Positions 21,949-33,669 of a stretch of DNA of 64,000 nucleotides are shown here, piece after piece. The notes beneath the pieces were generated by a model. It had not been told where the DNA came from. It was given only the letters and a program-made list of their open reading frames with translations, and did no database searches. Made by a program: the position numbers and the translations under genes. Source of the stretch: Lumbricus rubellus (lineage: Eukaryota; Annelida; Clitellata; Crassiclitellata; Lumbricidae); assembly GCA_945859605.1 (NCBI GenBank), contig OX243828.1:26751149-26815148 (forward strand), read 5' to 3'. Position 1 is the stretch's first letter. The number at the start of each line of letters is the position of its first letter.

Positions 21949-22749
21949 TCACATGAACATGTCGTCATAGCCAGGAGGTGACAGGTGATCAGGGTCAGGT
22001 CCTGATCTTTGGTTTCGGAAGTCCGGGTTCATGCCTCCCGATGGATCGGGAGCAGACGGACCAAATGGATCGAATCGAGCGCCGGGAGGAACAGCTCCCC
22101 TTGGGGGAATGGTTGGTCCACCAGTTCCACGACCGGGTCCACCGTACGACGGGGGAAAGCCAGTCCTCATCGGATCAAAGATCATGCCAGATCCCATTCC
22201 ACCAGCCAGCGGATCCAGGTCGCTACGGCCAATCGACAACGGGTTGGTCGGTTGTTGCCAATCAGGTCTGCAGTAAGGAATGCGTAGAGGATCTGGCTGC
22301 AGGTTTCTATCCGGCAGTGTGTTATCAAAATTCACTATTTTAAGTAGGTAAATATCTCTTGCCTTCTCACGTGGCACGGGCTTTGGCTTCTCTTCAAACA
22401 GACCCAGCAACTCTCCAGTAAGTCTCTTACTAAATGAGTCCAAACTCTGCTTATGGAAAGCTGAATCGTATGATGAGAGGTTGTTTGTCACGTAGTCTGA
22501 TGGATTCACATCAGTGCTTGATACTTTCGAATCTTTAATCCTCATCAAATGAAGAAGCAGTGTGTTATCAAAATTCACTATTTTGAGTAGGTAAATATCT
22601 CCCGTTGTTTGACGTTGGTAGATCAATGAATATATATCATCTGCAGGCCATCCTGGTGGCAACATATCTGATTTTCTTATGTTCTCTTTTGGAATCTCTT
22701 CTCCTTTGCCGATGCATTTAAAGTCCCTGGTGAGTAGCCAACTGTGCAA
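21949..22749 (-). CDS. PI31/PSMF1-like proteasome regulator, copy B (partial)
   Basis: Duplicate of the frame at 3383-4357, with the same C-terminus ending PGYDDMFM. The 80-residue internal block is whole only once. The second block is cut to DIYLLKIVNFDNTL and then joins PDRNLQPDPLRIPYC, so the repeat number differs between the paralogues. The upstream part reads ALHSWLLTRDFKCIGKGEE, which lines up with the PI31 N-domain (LHWEVVTHGYFG in vertebrates). This suggests an acceptor at about 22752 and an earlier coding exon that I could not find. No ATG supports the frame start. The downstream AATAAA present in copy A is mutated here. Confidence 0.7.
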   Translation of the reverse strand: MHSWLLTRDFKCIGKGEEIPKENIRKSDMLPPGWPADDIYSLIYQRQTTGDIYLLKIVNFDNTLLLHLMRIKDSKVSSTDVNPSDYVTNNLSSYDSAFHKQSLDSFSKRLTGELLGLFEEKPKPVPREKARDIYLLKIVNFDNTLPDRNLQPDPLRIPYCRPDWQQPTNPLSIGRSDLDPLAGGMGSGMIFDPMRTGFPPSYGGPGRGTGGPTIPPRGAVPPGARFDPFGPSAPDPSGGMNPDFRNQRSGPDPDHLSPPGYDDMFM

Positions 22750-23454
22750 TGCTGGAGGGAAGAGATGGAGAGTGGAGAAAGATGACGCAGAGGATGATGC
22801 GGGTTCAAGGTTACAGAAGAAAAGGAAAGGAAAAACCAGAATGCGGTTGGTGTTGAAGCTGCAGCGAAAGTGCCGGAGATCTAACTGAAAGTGGTGACGG
22901 TAAGTCTGTACGCACTATGACACTGATAGTACATATTATTATGGTTGAGTCGAATTCGACGATTCAATGAAAGGGGGCGTCGGGACTCTGCACGCATGTA
23001 CAGGATAAAAGGTGACGTACATAACACAAGTACTATAATACAGGCTATATGCCTATACTTGCATTATGTACTATGCTATACAAGTACGCATACATGTATT
23101 GTGCATAGCGGTGGCCCCATAATACTAAACAACCCTCCCAAAACCTTCGCTGCAGCGTTCGAACACACAACTAGAGGCAAGAGGAAAAGAGACCAATGTG
23201 CATTAGAAGCCATGAGGAGCAGTTAGGATGATGGAAGGAGACTGGAAGATAACGGAGGGTGCAAGAAGAGATGGAGGAGGATGGTGCAGAGTGACGGAGA
23301 CGATGATGGAAGCTGGGGGTAAATGCAAGAGACAGCACGACGTTGTCAACCTGGAATAGAAAATAAGTTGACTGTAATATTAGAAAGAAATTCTCAAGCA
23401 ATGAACACTTAAAATATGAAAAAAGCTAGCTCAGTAATAATCACGATAATAATG

Positions 23455-23512
23455 ATAATAACAACAACAACAACAACAACAACAGTAACAGCAACAACAA
23501 CAAAAACAATAT
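23455..23512. repeat. AAC microsatellite, copy B
   Basis: Counterpart of 5070-5125, with a few more AAC units. Confidence 0.8.
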
Positions 23513-23624
23513 TTGTCACAAACCATCATCATCATGTTGTTCTTTGCCAGTTGCCATGGTTAATTATAATGGGTATGGGTATATAGACTATGATAAGCAC
23601 TCATTCGGACATTTATATAGCGCT

Positions 23625-23848
23625 CCTTCAAGTAAAAACTGCTCAGAGGCGCTCCCGACTCCAGAGCGCCTAAAAATAACACTTGTAAGTTTAGTAAGGA
23701 ACGATCCTGGTAGAGTCCCAGGGTGTAGGCGTAGCTCAAAAGGAAGGCCATTCCAGACCGCCGGACCAACCACAGAAAAGGCTCGATTCTTCATGGTAGC
23801 AGTACGAGCAAAAGGAGCCAAGAGGACTCTCTTATCAGCAGAAAACAA
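23625..23848 (-). mobile_element. L2-type LINE 3' end, copy B
   Basis: Duplicate of 5240-5470; the frame again ends GVGSASE and runs into the shared tail. Confidence 0.8.
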
Positions 23849-24017
23849 GCATCTTTAGGAAATAAGAGACGGCCTCCATAACGCCCTCGTAAATCGGACC
23901 AGGAACTCCAACGGCGGGAGCCGCGGGACGAGGCTTATTTAAATTTTCATTATGTTCAACGATCATAATGTTTATAATTGCGTTACAGTCAATTGTCCTC
24001 TCGTCTTTTGCTCGATT

Positions 24018-25082
24018 CTAATAAGATAGCCTACCGGTGTTGGAAACGTCATCGACGTCCTGATCTCGGTCGACCTTTCTCTTGAATAGCTTCTTCAGTG
24101 GGGCAAACAGAGCTGCGAAACATCCGACCGTTCTCAGCTTTTTCTTCTTTCCATCAACCTTGTCTTCTCTAGATTCGTCTTCAATGACATCTGGGCTTGG
24201 TAGGTAGTTATTCAGAGAGTCTTCTTTGTGATGATCTGTCGGGTGAAGACCCTCCTCTTCTTTCTCATCTTGCGCCTCTTCCTCTTTTTCTTCTTCTTCC
24301 TCATCTTCTTCCTCATCTTCTTCCTCATCTTCATCCACATCTTCATCCTCTTCGTCTTCATCAACCAAACTCATAATGTCAGTCGACCTCGAGAGAGTGG
24401 TATCACTCAGCGACGATGTGGTAGAGTACGCTGGAGACAGCGTTAACTCATCCTCCTCCTCCTCCTCCTCCTCCTCGTCGTCGTCGTCCTTCTGGAGATA
24501 TGCGAGGTTTAAAGGAAGGTTGAACAGCTGTGCCCATTCCACCTCCTTCCACAGGTTCTCGGAAACATTCGCTTCTTCCTCTTCCTCCTCCTCCTCCTCC
24601 TTCTCCTCCAATTCTTCCTTCTCCTCCACTTCCTCCTCCTTCTCCTCCTGCTCCTCCTTTGCCTCTTCTTCTTCCTCCGTCTCCTTCACCTCCTCCTCCT
24701 CATCCTTCTCCTCCTTCACCTCCTCCTTCTCCTTCTCCTCATTCCCCTTTTTCTCATCCTCCTTCTTTGCCTCTTCCTCCTTCTCCTTCTCCTTCTCCTC
24801 CTCCTTCAGAGCAATTTTGATCATAGCTTGAGATAGCTTCGGCATGATGGAATTCGACGAGGCTTTCGAATTTCGGCGTTTCGGCTTTTTTGTTAAGCAA
24901 GAGGAGAAGAGGCGCTGACATGCGTGACTAAGCATTTTCTTACGTGACGATAATGCGGGTTCTTCAATAAGTTGTCGTATCCTCTCTAAGTCTCCCGGAA
25001 CATCAACGGCGTCTTGATGCTCGACTGGCAGGTGGGACGGATTTATCCGACGTTTCCGTCGACGCATCAACTTTCTAAACAT
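24018..25082 (-). CDS. Glu-rich acidic protein of unknown function, copy B
   Basis: Open frame of about 354 codons from the ATG at 25082. Its first about 95 and last about 130 residues are almost identical to the copy at 5635-6753. All larger differences are in-frame gains or losses within the Glu/Lys repeats. I see no domain or signal peptide. Maintenance of the frame through a changing repeat tract argues for translation. Function is unknown. Confidence 0.6.
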   Translation of the reverse strand: MFRKLMRRRKRRINPSHLPVEHQDAVDVPGDLERIRQLIEEPALSSRKKMLSHACQRLFSSCLTKKPKRRNSKASSNSIMPKLSQAMIKIALKEEEKEKEKEEEAKKEDEKKGNEEKEKEEVKEEKDEEEEVKETEEEEEAKEEQEEKEEEVEEKEELEEKEEEEEEEEEANVSENLWKEVEWAQLFNLPLNLAYLQKDDDDEEEEEEEEDELTLSPAYSTTSSLSDTTLSRSTDIMSLVDEDEEDEDVDEDEEEDEEEDEEEEEKEEEAQDEKEEEGLHPTDHHKEDSLNNYLPSPDVIEDESREDKVDGKKKKLRTVGCFAALFAPLKKLFKRKVDRDQDVDDVSNTGRLSY

Positions 25083-25600
25083 AGTTGAGAACAAACGGGA
25101 ATTCCATAATAATAATAATAATATTAATATACTGACTATTAATTATTATAACATCCTAAAGAACTGTACGTGCGGCCTATGACTATTTTGTTGAAGCGCT
25201 GCATTTGTATAATAGGCTGTAGATGAAGTCTGTTGTTGCATGCATATAATTATTTCAGGGTCCTGGTCTCAACGGCGGATCGAGCATATACTCCCCATTA
25301 TTCCTGGCCGAAGTTGTATCGAATTTCGTCCGTCCCACAACCCGGCGACCTGGTGAGGGGGGGGGGTGAAGATGGCCGGTCAACCTCGATCGACGACCTA
25401 GTGGAGGGGTTAAGATGACCGTACACCTCGACGACCTGGGGGGGGCGGGCGAGGGAAGAAAGTGACACAGCAGAACCATACATGGACGCCAGCACATTGG
25501 GTGGGGGGATGAGGGGCGATTCTCCTAGAAATTTGACACATAATAGATATATTCTTTACTGCATGAGGGATAGTTTTTAATCAGTTTCTTCGCACTGAAG

Positions 25601-25913
25601 CAGGGACGGATCCAGGGGGGCCAATCCGGCCATGCGCCCCATTTAAAAATTGCATGGGACGTGGCCCCTCCCCATTTTGGTTCCAAGAACATTTAAATCA
25701 ATGGACGACTAGAGAGGTCATAGTATATTCCAAAGAGATCATGATCAGATGACTAAATAAAGGTCATCAGATTTTTGGCAGGGAAAATGGTTGGCCTATA
25801 TTTTCACACATTTCGGCAGGATGACTAAAAAAAGTTAATCAGACTTTTTCCGGCAAAGATCGCCGAACATTTTGCCCCCCCCCCCCCCTATAAAATTTCT
25901 GTATCCGCCCCTG
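25601..25913. mobile_element. hAT-like element (CAGGGACGGATCC family), copy B
   Basis: Counterpart of 7270-7560, with a perfect CACTGAAG duplication at 25593-25600 and 25914-25921. It inserted before the segmental duplication. Confidence 0.9.
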
Positions 25914-26291
25914 CACTGAAGCACTAATGATGCTATAGTGATGCACAATGTGAAACTGGCCTATCTACATTTCGAAACCTCTGCAAAAATTACCTATGTT
26001 ATTAATTTCCTGCTTCTGTATTTTTAAAGCTCCTGCTGTACACAAATTTTGGACTACTCTCACGGACAACCAATTTCGACTCAAGACGCGCGTGCTCGTG
26101 AATAAGTTGGTGCCCCGCGCTTGGCTTACGAGTGGCGCTTTAGATGTTTGGAATTTACGATATCACGATTAGGCCTACGAAATTTAATTGTGATGGCCAT
26201 TTTGCTCCCATTCCTGCCGCCCTACGGGTGCCCATGGATGCAGCGATAATGACTGAAAAAGGGCATTGTTGTAATCTGGACGTTACGAAGA

Positions 26292-26294
26292 GTA

Positions 26295-26337
<43 letters not shown>
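26292..26337. repeat. AT microsatellite
   Basis: A run of about 22 TA units immediately before the Tc1/mariner insertion. Confidence 0.95.
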
Positions 26338-26340
<3 letters not shown>

Positions 26341-27474
26341 GGTTGCGCTTAAAAAGTGAGACCACCTAACATAATTTCAAATAATAAATTATTTTAAAAC
26401 TTTTTCTTGTATAAAAAAACAAGTAAATTCTTGCCAAATGTTTATTCATACAGAATCAGAAATCAAATTCAACTTGTCCACCTCGGTTCTCAGCAGTTTT
26501 TGTCTAAACGTCGGCATCACTGGTCAATGCTTCTGTTTATAAACCGCCGAGGGAATTTTTTGCCACTCTTCAACAATGGCCAGTTTCGAATATCCAGGAG
26601 CAATTCTTGTCTTAAGACGTGATCACAATAGGTACCGTACATTCACTGTACGTTCACTCTATAGCTACAGGTTCAACAATGACCACACTGGTTTTCCCCA
26701 TCCGAGACACCCCTACCGCAGCCATGATGCAACGACTGAAAGTCTGAAAAGTTCACGTGCGCGTATGAGTGACGAGTTCGTTGCTGGAACATTTTTCTTG
26801 CATCAGAATAAACACCATCATTTTGAGAATTAACCCATTGTGACAAGTATTTAGTATCCCTCAGGGACTTATTGCTAACTACAGTATAAAAACCAGTCCA
26901 GAATGGCCCTACTCTTCGTAAATGAGTAAATCTCTTTTCGTCTGTAAACCAAATAGGCTACTTCGTGGACTTTTCTCTTTGGAAATATGCCAACTAACTG
27001 TTGACTTAGCTGTCGGAGTTTTAATTTGCAGCTTCTTTTAAAACCTGCCCTAATACGCGTTTGTAGCCTATAGGCCTACGGTTGAAGTTGCAAACTTTGC
27101 TATAGGTCTATAATGCGCTGCACTGTTCTTCGTGATAATTATGTCAGTTTCTCTTTAAATTTCCTGTTGACTCATGTGGCTGTGAGAATGATCATCCTGA
27201 TTGAAAATCAGCTCACTCGCACACAGAATACCCCGTACCATTCTAACGAACTTCGCGTAGCCGCTTCCTGATATAGGCGCTGTCGCAGCCTAACATCGGC
27301 ATCAATTTGACATGAAATATAAAGATGGCGACCGGAAGTTCACAAAATACTGACGTCACACGCAGAGTTAATGAGCAAGGATAATTTTGCAGTTTAAAAA
27401 CCGCCACAAACATAATTCAATAATAAAATACAAAAGATTTAACTAGGCGGTCTGACTTTTTATGCGCCACCCTT
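26338..27474 (-). mobile_element. Tc1/mariner element, inactive
   Basis: Terminal inverted repeats CAGGGTTGCGCTTAAAAAGT and ACTTTTTATGCGCCACCCTT are flanked by TA. Minus-strand remnants match the end of a Tc1/mariner transposase, but stops and shifts abound. It is absent from copy A. It contains extra TAGCCTA and TAGGCCTA octamers at 27064-27078 compared with the relative at 45665-46690. Confidence 0.88.
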
Positions 27475-28079
27475 TATTATAGCCTACATGAAGAGCAACG
27501 GGTGTTAAAGTGTTTTCTTTCTCAAGATCTGGAGATTGGAGGTTGGGAGAGAAACCGCGAATATGAAATCATGTAGGCTTACAGTGGCTAGACCTAGCCT
27601 ATAGGCTACACTTTCAGCAGGTCACGTCAGGGTCAAGGGAGTTATTCAGTAAGTCGAAGAAAGTAGGTCTAAATAGGCCTATTTAAGATATTAAACATTC
27701 CAAAGAATCAGGTCATAAGGAAGACTAAGAATTAAAAATATAGGCTAGAGTAAATAGCCAGTACGCAAAAATGACCCGTCACGACCTATGCATGGTAGCC
27801 CCGTCACTTGTCCTGTACACGATGTACTCTTGTGCCGGTGTCACAAAATAGAGTAGGCCTATCCCCTGTATTAATCGTATATCCCCCAAATGAAGAGAAG
27901 TCGAAAAAGCCACTTACGCGTGGATTTATTCTTGCAAATTAATTTCCATCTGCTTTGTTTTGAACAATAACACTAACAGGTAGGCTATGCTTATTCCTAC
28001 TAGATAATTCTTTTTGCTTTGGTTTTAGAGCACTTAGAACGTTTAGAACACCTAAGAACACTTACAGTAGCCTATATCT

Positions 28080-28400
28080 TGTGTTTCCTAGACCTATCGT
28101 CCTGTAAGCTGTCATCTTAAATCTTCTTATTTCTACCTAGCTAAATAGGCCCCCTCCTAGCGGGACTTTGTCCCTTTGGTGGGCCTGTTGTTCCTAAACA
28201 CTTTGTGACATCCTCTGCTATGATTGCTTTTAGCTTGATATATTTGCTGGCTGACATTTAAATTTCTTATTAAATTCCTGCACTGCATTACTGTGTAAGC
28301 CATGCTGACATGCACTTTTTCTATCATATTATGTGATCATAATATCGTGTATGTTGATGGATCAATAAAAAAACTTGAAACTTGAAACTTGAAACTTGAA
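28080..28400 (+). mobile_element. LINE 3' end with ACTTGAA tail
   Basis: Runs from about CTTGTGTTTCCTAGACC to GGATCAATAAAAAAACTTGAAACTTGAA. It interrupts copy B relative to copy A at about 10290. It is the longer relative of 12922-13297. Confidence 0.7.
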
Positions 28401-28817
28401 ACAGTCACTAAATAAATTCGAGTTGTCTTGCTCTGAACATTGCTTAGGACACTTAAAACATTTACAGCCGCTTTAAATTTTGATTATAGCCTATAGCATA
28501 ATTTTCAATATAATTATATACGCATTTTTCAATAAAGGGGATAGATGCATGGTTTATTCCCCCTCGGATAGTCTAGACCGGTTAATTCCATCCGGAGGGA
28601 TAGATTAATTATCCCCCCGGATAGCTTTAAGGGGGGATAGAATATCACGTGACACCGGGTAGGCGAGTTACGAAATCCGTAAACACTACGTAGGCCTAGG
28701 CCTACGCCTATATAGCAACGGGCTGATGGACCCGAGACAACGCGCCCAGAAATTATCAACGACGCCTGATCGGTTCTGGGGAGCGGGCGATGGGCCGGGA
28801 GGGCGAGGTCTATTAAC

Positions 28818-29052
28818 ATTTGTTTGTATGTGCACTTGTTATAGCGCCCCTTCAATCTCCCTACTCATTCAGAGGCGCTCCCGACTGCAGAGCGGACACT
28901 GCATCGGAGTTTCACGCCGAAGCGCATCATGAGCAATTGCGAGCGAAGGACTTACCCAAGGTCGATCCTTACGCGGCGACTTGAGGTGGATTCGAACCTG
29001 CAACCCTTCGGCTGAAAGGCGACGAACATACCCACTACACCACCGCACACCA
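28818..29052 (-). mobile_element. SINE-I, copy B
   Basis: Counterpart of the SINE at 10877-11120 in the duplicated block. Confidence 0.85.
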
Positions 29053-29059
29053 CTCGCTG

Positions 29060-30740
29060 CCATGCTCTGTCGCCCGACCGAATCTTCGATCTCCCTACCA
29101 TGACGGCGCTATAGAAGCCGCACTCGTCTACGGATCCCATCTCATCATCCCCCCCCCCACAAGCTCCACTCCGCCGCATCTGGGGTCCACAGAAATATTG
29201 TAGGCCTATTGTATTGCTTTTGCAGGATAGGCCTATAAAAAAATAAATAGGCCTATTTATATGATCTAGATGGCTACTAATTAACTCACCTCATAAGTAT
29301 TTTTCTTTAGTAGGCCCTATACGGGGAAGTGACCTGCGGACAGGTTGCCTATAAAGGCAACTGTAGCGTGTACGGTGTACTCACCATAATTTCGCAACTA
29401 TAGCCCTGAATACGATTGAACATTAAACCATATAATAAATTATCTGTGATTGATATGATTTGCTTGATAGCATACCGTCTAATGAACGGATTCGAATCCG
29501 ACGGCGGATCCATAATTCTTGAACCCTACGCCAATGCTTTACGACTCAACATCTCAACATTTTAACGAAAAAATTGTTTTAAGATGCAGGCATTTTTATG
29601 GCGCTTAGGCTATCGATACTATAATGCATAAATAATCAAGACAATGAAATCGCTATGCCAGTGACGTAATCAATAACTTGGCACCGGTATATAACGTCAA
29701 TATGAAGCACATTTACATTGCAATGAATTTTATAGCGCTTTGATTTACTTAGTGTAGGACTGTAGGTACAGCTGTCTGTAATTAGATTTAAATTATGGTG
29801 ACGACGAATCGACGATAGACGATCGACGCCCGTTAATGCAATATGTAAATTATGTAAGCTAAGAAATCATTATTGTTTACGTTACGCGGTGATGACGAGA
29901 GAAATTCCCGGCTTCTGGGCAGCACAGTCCCGGCTCCAAAGCCGTATCATATAGGGCTAAGGCACGTACAATATCATAATAATTATTTATAAGCAAACTT
30001 ACTAGGCTACTACCGGCTAGCCTGGTAGCCTACCATTATCATTAGAGGTCATCATTGTCCCTATTAAAAATCATTATAACTACCGGTATATAATATTATT
30101 TTAATATAGGCTACGGCCTAATATTGTTTGAAACTGATGATAACGGCTTAGTTTACTCTACTAACCATTTGTAAATTGTAGGCCTATACAGTTGCAGGTC
30201 TACGTTTAAGCATGGACACTCACTTTTATTATATAGCACATTTTTTGTAACTCACAAAGCGCTGTAGGACTAATCAGTAATCAAGGCTGTGCTGGCAAAA
30301 TTAGGGGCGAATACACGCTAGTTGCTTAGGGGTCGTCCATTAATGGCGTCCGCAGGAAATGAACTAATATAATTTCTATCCCTCCCTCACCATTGTCCAC
30401 ATTAAGCCTTACCCACCCCATCACTGTTTCGGACGTCCGCACGCTAACCTTCAATAGCTGGTCGCAAGGAGCGAGGCTGTGATGCTGCGACTAGCCTAGG
30501 TATGTGGATTAGCCTAGTCGATAGATTGACGCCTTAGATGCCAGCAAATGGACATTAAACGTTAGAGAAGCTGATAAAGACCAAGCAGAGAACTTGACTC
30601 GCAGCGTAGGCGGCTGTTGATACGCGCTTAGGATGATAAATCCGTTTATCCACAAGTCATCGCAGCGTAAATTCGTAAACGATTAGTATACCGACAGTTT
30701 CTTCATCATTTTAATAATACCATAGTGTAACACAATAGAA
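29060..30740. other. Duplicated spacer, no gene
   Basis: Counterpart of 11130-12920, without the 71-bp element. No coding signal is seen. Confidence 0.6.
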
Positions 30741-30744
30741 GCGC

Positions 30745-31047
30745 TCGAGATGAAGTGCCTGAGATTGATAATGAAAATATCATGGACGGAAAAACGGACA
30801 AATGAATGGGTGCTGGAGGCGGCAGAAGTGGAGAGGAATCTGCTAAAGACAGTAAAAGAAAGTAAAATGATTTATTTTGGACACATCATGAGAAGAGAGG
30901 GAACATGCATTGAGAAAGACATCATGCAGGGCACAATGCCAGGAGACCGGAAAAGAGGAAGACCAAGAACAAACTGGCTGGGCAACATAAAGGAATGGAC
31001 TGGATTGACATTGGGAGAAATGATAAGACTGACGGAGGCCAGGAAGC
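30745..31047 (+). mobile_element. Reverse-transcriptase 3' fragment, copy B
   Basis: KMIYFGHIMRREG and GRPRTNWLGNIKEWTG are kept. A deletion removes about 170 bp relative to copy A and joins the fragment directly to the L2-type tail at 31048-31115. Confidence 0.8.
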
Positions 31048-31242
31048 TGAGTCGGGAGCACTCCTGAGTAGATAGTCTTGAAGTGGTACTATGTAAATCT
31101 CCTAAATGAATGAATTAACCATCTGACTGAAGTTGGTGGCTAGTGCTTCACGTGGCACAGGTTTAAAAATAGAATGGGTTGTACTGAAAATAGACCCACA
31201 TACCAAATTTATGTGCGGATGTTCACACTGGTCATGACCCGG

Positions 31243-32263
31243 CAGTGCCGGCGCTAGCACCCCCCGGCCGGGGGGGCCTCCGAGTTTGAGGGGCCTCCGA
31301 GTTTGAAAGGGGCCTTCAAATTTAGCTGGTCATTATGCCTATTTGTGACTGTAGGCCCTATATTTATTAAACAGGCGCATTTACTTGAGGCCCCAGATCC
31401 GGTCTGGTGCATGCCTCAACTAACCAAATGGCACTGCCATACCAGACTTAATGCAAGTATCATACTTATTTTGGGTGTAAGTAAAGCCATTTAAACTAAC
31501 TCAGGCAGTTTTGTCCACTTTCTCAAACACAATGTTTGTAAATTGTAAATTAATATTAATTGCTAATGGGATGAGACCTCAAAATAAAACCTGATTGAGG
31601 CCCCAACATTAAAGCCTGTGTATGGTCTCAGATGTCCTTTGTAGACTACGTGTCTGATCTCAAGTTTGCAAGGGGCCTCAAATGTAGCTGAATACCTTTC
31701 ATGACTATTCATTGCTGAAACCACGCATAGAATAAATTATGTTTTAGCGCAAAGCAAATAATATTTCGCAAACCAATAGAGCAATTGTCCTTCACCCAAA
31801 GGGAGACTTTGGGGTGTGGACAGGGGCACGGCCCCACAATTTGTGGTTGGAACGGAGTCCTTGTATCCCCAATATTTCAGAAATATTTCATATCATAAGT
31901 ATCATCCACTGTCCATCAATAATGATCAATTTTGTTAAAATGACAGCCTATAAATGCTACCATTACAGTCAACTGGCAAATCGGACAAATTTAAAAATTG
32001 AAGATGGGACACTCTGAAGTTTTAAACCACGACTAACAGCATTGAAAAATGAGCAATTTTGTAAAGATGACAGCTTAAAATTCTACCACTACAGTGTGGA
32101 AATTCCAAAAAATAACAATTGGGAGGGACAATTATTGAAGTCTTACACCATGTCTTTCAGCACTTATATTATGAATGTTTTTCTGAGATGACAGTTCACG
32201 GTATGGGGGCCCCCAATTTTTTTTTTTGGGGGGGGGGCCTCAGGTACCCTAGCGCCGGCACTG
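31243..32263. mobile_element. 1-kb inverted-repeat element (CAGTGCCGGCGCTAG)
   Basis: Ends CAGTGCCGGCGCTAG and CTAGCGCCGGCACTG are exact inverted repeats. CATGACCC lies on both sides (31233-31240, then two extra G; 32264-32271). Copy A has the uninterrupted CATGACCCCC at about 14080. No transposase is seen inside. Confidence 0.88.
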
Positions 32264-32534
32264 CATGACCCCCCCTCTCTTGTCCGCATTCGGATTACCC
32301 CTCCCCATCATTGCGGATGTCCTTTACGGATGCCCCCATGGCTTGTCTGCAGGTCAATTTTTCCCTCTATACTACACACAAATATCTGTAAGGTAAGTAC
32401 ACACTGCATACCCATGTATACCCTCGACTACAGACCTGGCTGTAATCGATGATAGTGCGTTTGCACCTGATGACTGTACAGTGCGATATAACTGTACATA
32501 TTGGTATTGCTCGTTACAGCATTGCATTTGCACA

Positions 32535-32680
32535 GACAACCAAGATACAACAGAACATTGTGCTGAGCAATTGTGAGCAAAGGATTTGCTCAAGGTCTCT
32601 ACACAGTGAACATCTGAGCGAAGCTCGAACTCATTCTCTTCCCCCCATTACAGGCTGATGAACGTTCTCTATCCATTTGA
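32535..32680 (-). mobile_element. SINE-IV, tRNA-derived
   Basis: On the minus strand the head is AGTAGTCAAATGGATAGAG, the B box GAGTTCGAGC, and then GACCTTGAGCAAATCC. A similar arrangement is found near 63640-63775 and at 49540-50040. Confidence 0.55.
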
Positions 32681-32689
32681 CTACTGAAC

Positions 32690-33224
32690 CAAACAGCAAC
32701 AAGTAAGAAATGCATTAAATTTTATGAAAGTCTTAATTAACAGAACACATCACAATGTTATCAGTAATCAATAACATGCAAAAAGAAACTTTTAATAAAA
32801 GCATTGTGAAGTTTTTGCAACACAACAGTTCTTCAGAAAAGTTTTTTGCCTACATTAACAATGACTGCCACAGTCTATTCACAATTCCAATACAATGTTT
32901 GGTCTCAATTCTCTGGTACACCAGAGACAAGAAAGTTTAGAACTTTAGGAAACACAATTCTTTTTAGTAGAGACAAAACAGAATGCAATGACTAAACAGA
33001 ATGTGATGGATCTGGTCAATATTGTGAAAGTGCAGCGATTGTAAAAAAGGATTAAAAAATACTATAAGAAAATCTCTAAAGAGGGTAAAGAGGGGCAAAT
33101 GCTCCCCAAATTTGGGCAAGCCTGCTTTTTCGGGCAAGCAGACCTGGGAAAATAGTAAAAACAGTGTTTTTCTCAAGATTTCAAACCCGAGAGAGGTGGG
33201 TGCTCAATTCCAACAACTAATCCA
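32690..33224. other. No gene seen; element fragment at 33050-33180
   Basis: 33050-33180 (GGGCAAATGCTCCCCAAATTT...GCAGACCTGGGAAAATA) resembles one end of the element at 43345-43703. Nothing else is recognisable. Confidence 0.45.
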
Positions 33225-33350
33225 GACAATGAAATCGCTATGGCAGTGACGTAATCAATTAAACTTCGCACCGGGATATGACACATCAATCTGAAGATAA
33301 AACATTGCAATTTTTATAGCGCTTTCATTTACTTAGTGTAGGTAGTAAGA
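33225..33350. repeat. Third copy of a 130-bp stretch of the duplicated block
   Basis: AATGAAATCGCTATGGCAGT through TTTACTTAGTGTAGGTAG matches 11815-11950 and 29643-29770. It lies outside the two large copies and next to a hAT-like insertion. Confidence 0.75.
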
Positions 33351-33354
33351 GTGG

Positions 33355-33661
33355 CAGGGGCGGATCCAGGAGGGTGGTGCCAATCCGGCCATGCCCCCCC
33401 CATTTAGAAATGCCCATGTATCGTGGCCTCCTTCATTTTGTTTCAAGGAGCATATAATTCGGTATATTTTCAAGGATTTGGAATTAACGACTAAAAAAGG
33501 TCAAATTTTTTGGCGGATGAAATGGTATGATTTTACCGAAAATTTCGCCACGATGACTAAAAAAAGGTCATCAACTTTTTTGGCAGATACGATTTTTTTC
33601 CCCAGACCCAAGGCCAAGAATTTTTGGCCCCCGCCGTCCAAAGTTTCTGTATCTGCCCTTG
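33355..33661. mobile_element. hAT-like element (CAGGGGCGGATCC family)
   Basis: Ends CAGGGGCGGATCCAGG and TGTATCTGCCCTTG; perfect 8-bp duplication AAGAGTGG (33347-33354 and 33662-33669). It carries two GACTAAAAAAGGTCA-type motifs, as at 7270-7560. Confidence 0.9.
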
Positions 33662-33669
33662 AAGAGTGG

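Larger units (their letters stand above)
21583..32512. repeat. Segmental duplication copy B
   Basis: Direct repeat of 3017-14335, in the same order and orientation. Copy-specific insertions are a Tc1/mariner element (26338-27474), a LINE 3' end (about 28080-28400) and a 1-kb inverted-repeat element (31243-32263). Confidence 0.93.
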
